Source: Monarcha castaneiventris obscurior (taxonomy: Eukaryota; Chordata; Aves; Passeriformes; Monarchidae). Taken from it: DNA of 64,000 nt. The notes under the pieces are model-generated. The model searched no databases. It worked only from the letters and a program-made list of their open reading frames with translations, and was not told where the DNA came from. How positions within the stretch are numbered: position 1 is the first letter of the stretch; the number at the start of each line of letters is the position of its first letter. Shown piece by piece: positions 57,901 to 64,000 of this stretch. Location of the stretch: assembly GCA_026261815.1 (NCBI GenBank), contig JAMPIT010000379.1:21361001-21425000 (forward strand). The letters run 5' to 3'. The position numbers and the translations under genes are program-made.

Positions 57901-60900
57901 CAGCTGGTGGGCTGGGAGGAGGTGATCAGAGGTGCAGCAGTGCTTAGGTTCCGGGCACTGCCAGCAGGCTCCAGGAACCACTCAGCATTTTTTGACATCA
58001 CCAATCACCTTTTTGACGTCTCCCCATCTCATTCAGAGTGATCAGTAGAAGATGTGTTCTCTGGTCTTTTGCAGCAAATGACTGAGGCCTAAAAAATCCT
58101 TAATGCAGGGATTTGCATTAAGAGAGGTAATCCTTAAAGGCATAATGAGACATGATATTAGGCAAAAATGGCATGCCAGAAATTCATTGGGACATAGTGC
58201 CTGTTGGATACAGGATGCCTGATTAAATGAGCATTTGTTGTATTGTCTTGTGCATATCTGAGTCTTAACTGGGAATAATTAAGTATCTGCATACTGCATG
58301 TGGCCTTGTTTAAAAGTACAGGCAAGGTACAGGAAGGGGTCCTGAGAGCTGCTGTTGCAATATGATGCAGGAAAAGTAGCTGAATATTTTGATCTGTGTT
58401 TTCCTGATACATCATTTTTGAATTTAAGAGATGCAGATGAGGACAATTCAAGCAGAGTTTCCTTTCATGAGAATGAGGGTGCTGTCAGCAATTTAGACTT
58501 CTCTTCCAATGCATTGCAGGGCCTGCCCACTGGAAGGAGGTTTTTCCTGTCGCTAATGGAGACCGTCAGTCACCCATCGACATCAAAACTGAGGAAACCA
58601 AGTATGATCCCTCCCTCCGTCCTCTAAACCCCAGTTATGATCCAGCTTCTGCTAAAATCATCCTTAACAACGGGCACTCCACCAGTGTGGAGTTTGATGA
58701 CACCGTCAATAAATCAGGTTTGTTCCTTTATTGTTGCACTGTGACCTCCTCCACCAGCTCCTAAATAGAATGCCTACAGCCTGGGCACGTCTCACTGCTG
58801 GGTATGAACTCCTTAGAAACAGTAAGGCTTTGCTCCTCTGGATGAGAGATTCCTTTTTTCCCTGTCTTTCAGCATGATACAGTGTGGGAACATATTTGGA
58901 CACAAGTTTGAGGTTGTGTTTCTCAGAAAGTGCCGGGATTCCCTACTCACAGGAGTGGTTTGATCCACACCAACAAGCTGGATAGTGCCATCCCCCTGTT
59001 TGAACAGTGTTGTGTACAATTTTTCAAATGCTGCTCTCTCTCTCTCACTGCAGATGAATCCTTTATGTCTCATTACAGGTTCATTCCAACTGAATCGCTC
59101 AAATCTCTTATCTGAATTTAGCTGCAGGTTTGGTTATATGTTTTTCATCTTTTTACAACCTATACTCAGACTTCTTGTATCAAGTAAGAACCAATACAGA
59201 ACAAGTGAAATAGATCCCAAGTAATCCCTTTTCTTCTTTGAAAAGTATTATTGCCCCAGTCTTTTCCAGGAGCATGTAGCTTCCCTTTTTGCAAACAATA
59301 ATTCTTATTTAGAACTTCTCTGGTTTATGATAGTCTTTGTAATGTTACTGCCTTCCTCTTTAAAACCTTCTCTTGGATTTTGGGCAAGCCAGCATGCCTC
59401 CCCTTGAAGCTGTAGTAGTGCAGAATCTTCAAGAAATAAAATAATTTTGTTGCTGTGTGAGGCTTAGCTGAGGATCCAAGACCATATGATGCTTCCACAA
59501 GGGTCAAAACCAGAGAGGGACTAATTTTTGATGACCCTGTCCATTAGTCCTGAGACTGTTACTAGCTCATCGAGACATAGATGGAGACACCATCATGTTT
59601 TTGTTTCCTGAACAGTCTTAGTGTTAAATTTTCTGTCAACATTGGATGTTGCCTGAAAGCCACCAGCTGACCATCAGTGATCAGTCTGACCTTGTGTCAG
59701 ATGCCACGGAACTTCCCAGAATTAATCTCTGCTTCGAGCCTAGTAGATGCTGGTGAACTAAAGCACATCTCTTAGAAAAATATACAGTCTTGATTTCAAA
59801 TTTTCCAGCGATGATGAACCTACCACAGCCTTTGGTAAGTTGCTCTAACTGTTAATTACCCTCACAGTTAAAAAAAAAAGTAATGAATGTGAATACACCA
59901 AGAACCTCTTCCATTCGCTTAACTCCATCCATGAAGTGACAGGGCCTGAACACGTTTCTCTAGGCTTCCTGGTACCAAAGCAATGGTAACGTGATCCTCC
60001 TCTTACTGCTTTCCTCAGGCCATATCTCCAAGGATATAGTTCATATCATGGAAAAGCACTGACAGATGTTGATCAGATAATTAACAGATGGAATCCCCAG
60101 TCTCCTACAGTAGACTACATGTCTTCTATGTGTGGACCAGATTCTTCAGTCCACAACCATAAATTGAGTAATTCACTATTTTCCCTAGTACTTGTCACTG
60201 ACAAACTTTATCAGTAATGTTTTTGTTTTCTTTCAGGTCATTGCTCAAAAAATACTGAATTTTCTAGGGCACAAATTTGGCTTCTGGGGCACCCCTGTGA
60301 AGTAAGAACTCCTGCCATGTGTTGGTTTCATGAAAAAAAAAATCAAATTAATTGGTACTAAATACATTAGCATCTTCTAATGCATTATTAACTGACTTCC
60401 ATATGAACTATTTCTTCACTTTGGTCCGCATTGGAACTGGGCTGTCAAGTCTGTAACTGTTTGTGTAAGTCTGTTTATGCTCTTTGGTACCCCATTAGCA
60501 CCATTCTTTGAAATTGTTCTATTGGTCTTCTTCCAGCGTTTTTCAAAATTTGAGATACTGATATTTACCTTAAAAACTTCTGACTACCCTCTTCCTTAAG
60601 TACTCTTGGAATGAAAGGGTTTTACCATCACTGTGTGATGGTAACACACAGTCACCATCACACGTCACTGTGTGATGACACAAATACATCAACAGGCCAT
60701 TTTCCACGCTTCCACTGCTTCAGCAGAAGTATTTCGTGCTGGTGCATTTCTACATAATAGTTTTTCCTCAGCCAGTTAGAACACTGATCATTACACATTT
60801 CTAGGATCATTTGTCTCCAAGTTTACAGTCCTTAAAAGAAGGAATTTAAAAGTGCTACTGCCCCATCTCCTCAGTTGGCTAAGTTTATAGGCTCTGTAGA

Positions 60901-62618
60901 TGCCTATAAATGTTTTTGAGTTGAAGCTTTAAGGAAGTTAAATATTTTTCACCACAAAATAAACAGTCCCAATTCCTTTTTATTATCCAAGCTACTTGTG
61001 TTAGCAAGCAAATAGGCAACTTAAAAATTCTTCTTTCATCTTTATTTGGTGTATTTTGTTCCAAAGAAAGTTTAGGTTTTGGACTAAACCCAAAAGAGAG
61101 AAAAAATTGCTATTGTCCTCCCTACTGCTCTTAATTTAAAAAACATTTGGTTAAATCTCCCATCATTTTCCCTTAAAATTTCTATAATGAGCCAGTAAAC
61201 TATTCCAGACTGATTCCCAAATGCTCAGAGGACATATGGAGCTGGGAGAGTGGAGTGATTTGTTTTGCCATGAATAAGGAATCTTTCTGAGTGTAATTCA
61301 CATTCAAGTCTCTGTGAAGAGATATTTTGATTCTAAGTCTGACGAGAAAATTACGAGCACTTGCAAAAGCAAAATAATGAAAAGCCCACCCATATGCATG
61401 TTAGTTTGAATAGAATTAGAACAGAACAGAATAGAAATAGAACAGAACAGACTAGAATAGAAAAGAGTAGACTCTTTCAGTTGGAAGGGACCCACAACGA
61501 TCATCTTGTCCAACTGCCTGAGCAATTCAGGGCTAACCAAAAGTTAAAGCATGTTGTTGAGGGCATTGTCCAAATGCCTCTTAGACTCTGATAAGCCTGG
61601 GGCTTTGACAACCTCTCTAAGAAACTTGTTCCAGTGTTTGACCACCATCGTGGTAAAGAAGTGCTTCCAAGCATCCAGTTTAAATCTTCCCTGGCACAGC
61701 TTTGAGCCTTACCCCCGAGTCCTGTCACTGGATACTTGGGAGAAGAGATCAGCAGCTCCCTCTCTGCTTCCCCTCCTCAGAAGTTGTAGAGAGCAGTGAG
61801 GACACCCCTCAGCCTCCTTTTTTTATCCAAACTAGACAAACCCAAAGTACTTAGCTGCTCCTGATAGGACATGCCTTCCAGCCCTGGCTAATTGTCAGTA
61901 ATATTGCAGTTGTACATTACATATATAGCATTGGCTTAATTTTGTTTATGTTAATATAAGCTCCTTTTCCTCAGACTTCAATCTGATATAACTGGATCCA
62001 GTTGCAAATGAAGGAAAGAGCTCTGAAAATTTGTTAAGGTCCACCTATTTTCCTCCAAATTTCAAAGAGGAAAAGAAACTCTGCTGACATGAGATTTTTA
62101 TGATCCTGCTCCTTATTCATAAAACCTGGGTTTTGAGCTTAATTTCTTAGTGATTATTTTGAATATAATCAAGAGAGGAAACTCTCGAATGTTGCAAAAT
62201 AGAAGTATTTTCCCATGTTCTGAGAACTATCCAGCCCATAGCAAGACAACCTTGACAAGAACAACATACCCTTTAGTGGGCCATAACCCACTAATCTGCT
62301 CATAAATGCAATTTTCATAGTCATATCCTCGACAGGTGAGGGTTTCTATAGTACTTCCAAGAAATGGGAAGCCTTCTAAGACAGCTTATGAGCAGGAGCC
62401 GAGGACTATCCGAAGACTGAAGTCTGACGTGAGGTTAGAGGATGTGGGTAGAGACTCCTGTTCTCTCAGTGAAGCCTTTTCCTCTGCTTGGGTTTCCAGT
62501 GCTGACTGGGGGGCCACTCAGTGGGACCTACAGGCTGCGCCAGATTCACTTCCACTGGGGATCCAATGACGAAGCTGGCTCTGAGCACACGGTGGACGGG
62601 ATGAAGTATGCGGCAGAG
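51613..62618 (+). CDS. CA13: carbonic anhydrase 13, first three coding exons (gene continues right of window)
   Basis: Cytosolic alpha-carbonic anhydrase, a zinc enzyme hydrating CO2. Coding exons: 51613-51643 ([10 protein letters not shown]), 58520-58717 (198 nt), 62500-62618 (119 nt). The 198- and 119-nt sizes are those of alpha-CA genes. Visible protein: 116 residues. Zinc ligands His93 and His95 in QIHFHWGS correspond to His94/His96 of CA2; His63 in LNNGHS is the proton shuttle; SEHTVDG holds Glu106/His107 of CA2 numbering. The third zinc His lies in exon 4, which I cannot find before 64000. CA13 is preferred over CA1/2/3 from [19 protein letters not shown] and [12 protein letters not shown], and from its place beside RBIS. 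The N-terminus is two residues shorter than human CA13. The frame is intact, so this is presumably a working gene. Confidence 0.9.
53428..54405. mobile_element. avian endogenous-retrovirus LTR, probably solo
   Basis: About 980 bp resembling a bird ERVL-type LTR. It has GGGAGAGATCACTC, CAGACTCAACTTGGGGAAAT, an AATAAA at about 53593, and a middle block (about 53765-54075) of imperfect units built on CTCCAGCGTGG and CCCATGGGG. Its right edge, read on the minus strand, starts TGCATTAGGTTTGTGTGACA, like known avian LTR ends. No gag, pol or env sequence adjoins it. Short reading frames inside reflect its composition. The copy at 45899-46390 is a deleted relative. Confidence 0.7.
54687..54724 (-). 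repeat. CR1/SINE tail fragment, antisense
   Basis: ATCACAGAATGAGTAAGG followed by TTGGAAGGGACCACAGTGG is a typical antisense CR1-type 3' end. Only the tail is present. Confidence 0.65.
54864..54925 (-). repeat. CR1 3' tail fragment, antisense
   Basis: ATAGAATCATAGAATC at the edge, then AAAAGACCTTTAAGATACTT and CAGTCCAGCCAT, is the reverse complement of the CR1 terminus. Confidence 0.75.
60622..60677. repeat. two adjacent hairpins sharing a direct repeat
   Basis: TTACCATCAC (60622-60631) and GTGATGGTAA (60635-60644) pair around TGT. CATCACAC (60656-60663) and GTGTGATG (60670-60677) pair around six bases. CACTGTGTGATG occurs in both. Confidence 0.85.
61405..61890 (-). repeat. CR1 LINE fragment with AGAAT-rich tail, antisense
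   Basis: The tail at about 61410-61465 is an AGAAC/AGAAT microsatellite, the expected expansion of the CR1 terminal repeat. Then follow GTTGGAAGGGACCCACAACG, CTTGTTCCAGTGTTTGACCA, CCCGAGTCCTGTCACTGGAT and GGACATGCCTTCCAGCCCTG, all antisense CR1. One of the longer copies in the window. Confidence 0.92.
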
Positions 62619-64000
62619 GTAAGGCTTTACATGGAGCCATCTGTACCTCTAAGCTTGTGACTAGTTTTCCATTGCAAGAATAATGTTGCCCCTCCTCTTC
62701 CCGCTTTTCGTCTTCCCCTCATTTTATCAAAAGACAAGCGGTCTTCCTGAAGTGTTGCATGTTTGGTCCTTTCTCAAAGGAGAACCTCTTTGAAAGCTTT
62801 GGAGAGGAGTAGAAAAGGAGTACAGAAGACAAGAGCTTGTTAAGAGCAAGACTTAATGTTCAAGAGTTATTTTAAACTTTGTCTTTCATTGTTTCTTCCT
62901 TGGAAAACATTTTCAAAGTCATCTTCAGTGACAAACCACAGAATTACTAGATTTGGGGCCTGTGTAGTGTAAAGTTTATGCAAGACTTATGAATGATGCA
63001 TTTTGTGGTGCACTTAGCAATGTGGTGCTTATAACTTTGAGAAGCACGCTTTAATATCTGTGGGATGCCTGCTGTCTGTGGGGTACCGTGTTTCAGTGGA
63101 GGTGGTGTGCCACAGGGAGAAGTACACCATCTCTGGCATGGAGCATTCGCTCCTGCTCTGTCTCCTTTGGTACATTTGAGTAATCTGCAGGAAAAAGTAC
63201 TCAGTATAAGATTCCTTTTTACAAGTGAAAGTAACATGGAATATTTTGATGAGGTTGAAATCTTTAAAAACAGATGATTCAGACAGTGTCAAAATTTTCT
63301 GGGGTTAAAAAGAAGTAAAAAGTGTAAAAATAGATGGACAAATAAAAGGCATAATACTACAGAAGAAAAAGATGTAATGTATGCACTGTGGTGTGATCAG
63401 ATTTTACTGGAAATGCTGTAAGAGATACTGATCAGGAAAAAAAGATCAGTTTTCTAACACTAATGGGGAAAAGTGACATTTGCAGTGTTTAAAGGCTTAT
63501 GTTTTCCACAGGAACCAGGTGAGATGGAATATAAAGAATTAATAAAGGTGCTTTAAAACCATTAAGTACCAAACCCAAATTTCTAGCTGAGAAAATATTT
63601 CTGTTTCCCATCTAAGAAACCAAATGGAAGGAGAAAATATCTCTGAATTTCTAGCCAGTCTAAAAGCCTTTCTGTTACCTGATGGTCGGGTAACCCTCCA
63701 CAAGAAGCTGTCTAGATGTCATTTTGGCTTTGGGATAAGAAACTCAGAATTAAAATCAAGGCTTCTGAATATTGTTCACACAAAAGAAAATACCTGAGAA
63801 GGAGACATGAAGATGGTTTCAGTGCTCACCTTTTTAAGGAAGATGTGCAAGATTTCAAGAAGAAGCATTGACTGAATTGAAGAAAGAATTAATGTACAGG
63901 TAAAGAAGACTGCAAGGTTTGGCCCCTAAGCCCACCAGGAAGCAGAAGGGATCCATGGCTCCATTCTTTGTGACAACATACGGTCTGGTCAAGGTCTCTT
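62619..64000 (+). other. CA13 intron 3 (partial)
   Basis: AT-rich sequence to the right edge. I looked for the next exon (HLVHWN-type zinc-ligand segment) and did not find it. No repeat recognised. Confidence 0.6.

Larger units (their letters stand above)
51644..58519 (+). other. CA13 intron 1
   Basis: A 6.9-kb intron with an LTR at 53428-54405 and two short antisense CR1 pieces (54687-54724, 54864-54925). The rest is AT-rich and without recognised features. Confidence 0.65.
58718..62499 (+). other. CA13 intron 2
   Basis: A 3.8-kb intron with a hairpin cluster at 60622-60677 and an antisense CR1 copy at 61405-61890. A stretch at about 59805-59960 looks faintly like an old L3/CR1 LINE but cannot be called. 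Confidence 0.65.

Noticed and set aside
59805..59960. Possible ancient L3/CR1 LINE fragment
   Set aside because: GGTAAGTTGCTCTAACTGTT and TTAATTACCCTCACAGTTAA are reminiscent of old LINE 3' regions, but the rest is too diverged to call by eye.
62947..63292. Frames that might be CA13 exon 4
   Set aside because: None carries the expected HW-N zinc-ligand segment or flanking splice sites in the right phase.

Overview
This is eukaryotic, bird nuclear DNA, most likely from a passerine. Interspersed CR1 LINE fragments occur throughout. A tRNA-headed SINE with a CR1-like tail at 45231-45373 fits TguSINE1, a family known from passerines. Four GC-rich, CpG-dense promoter regions sit at gene starts. 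The gene block LRRCC1 - E2F5 - RBIS - CA13 is the one on human 8q21; in birds it would be expected on chromosome 2 (inference). No bacterial-type operons, CRISPR arrays or defence systems are present.

Layout, left to right. (1) 1-4203, minus strand: the first two coding exons of an SLC7A13-like amino-acid transporter; its remaining exons lie left of the window. (2) 6828-25419, plus: complete LRRCC1, 19 coding exons that splice in frame to 1022 residues. (3) 28952-43212, plus: complete E2F5, 9 coding exons giving 377 residues, with a U12-type AT-AC intron and a 201-nt penultimate-region exon that I do not know from the canonical human protein. (4) 43896-49067, minus: complete RBIS (C8orf59), 3 coding exons, 101 residues, converging tail-to-tail on E2F5. 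(5) 49209-50930: a 1.7-kb GT/CT-rich satellite separating the RBIS and CA13 promoters. (6) 51613 onward, plus: the first three coding exons of carbonic anhydrase 13; the rest lies right of the window.

The neighbours share no pathway: a membrane transporter, a centriolar protein, a cell-cycle transcription repressor, a nucleolar 60S biogenesis factor and a cytosolic metalloenzyme. Their linkage is conserved synteny, not a functional cluster. E2F5 and RBIS end within about 80 bp of each other and may share a two-way poly(A) signal. RBIS and CA13 are divergent across the satellite.

Exon limits were set by reading splice sites and checking phase across every junction; protein identities rest on recalled family sequences, not on a database search. 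No wholly new system was found. The points best worth a second look are the E2F5 U12 intron and extra exon, the SLC7A13 position beside LRRCC1, the satellite between divergent promoters, and several long perfect hairpins.
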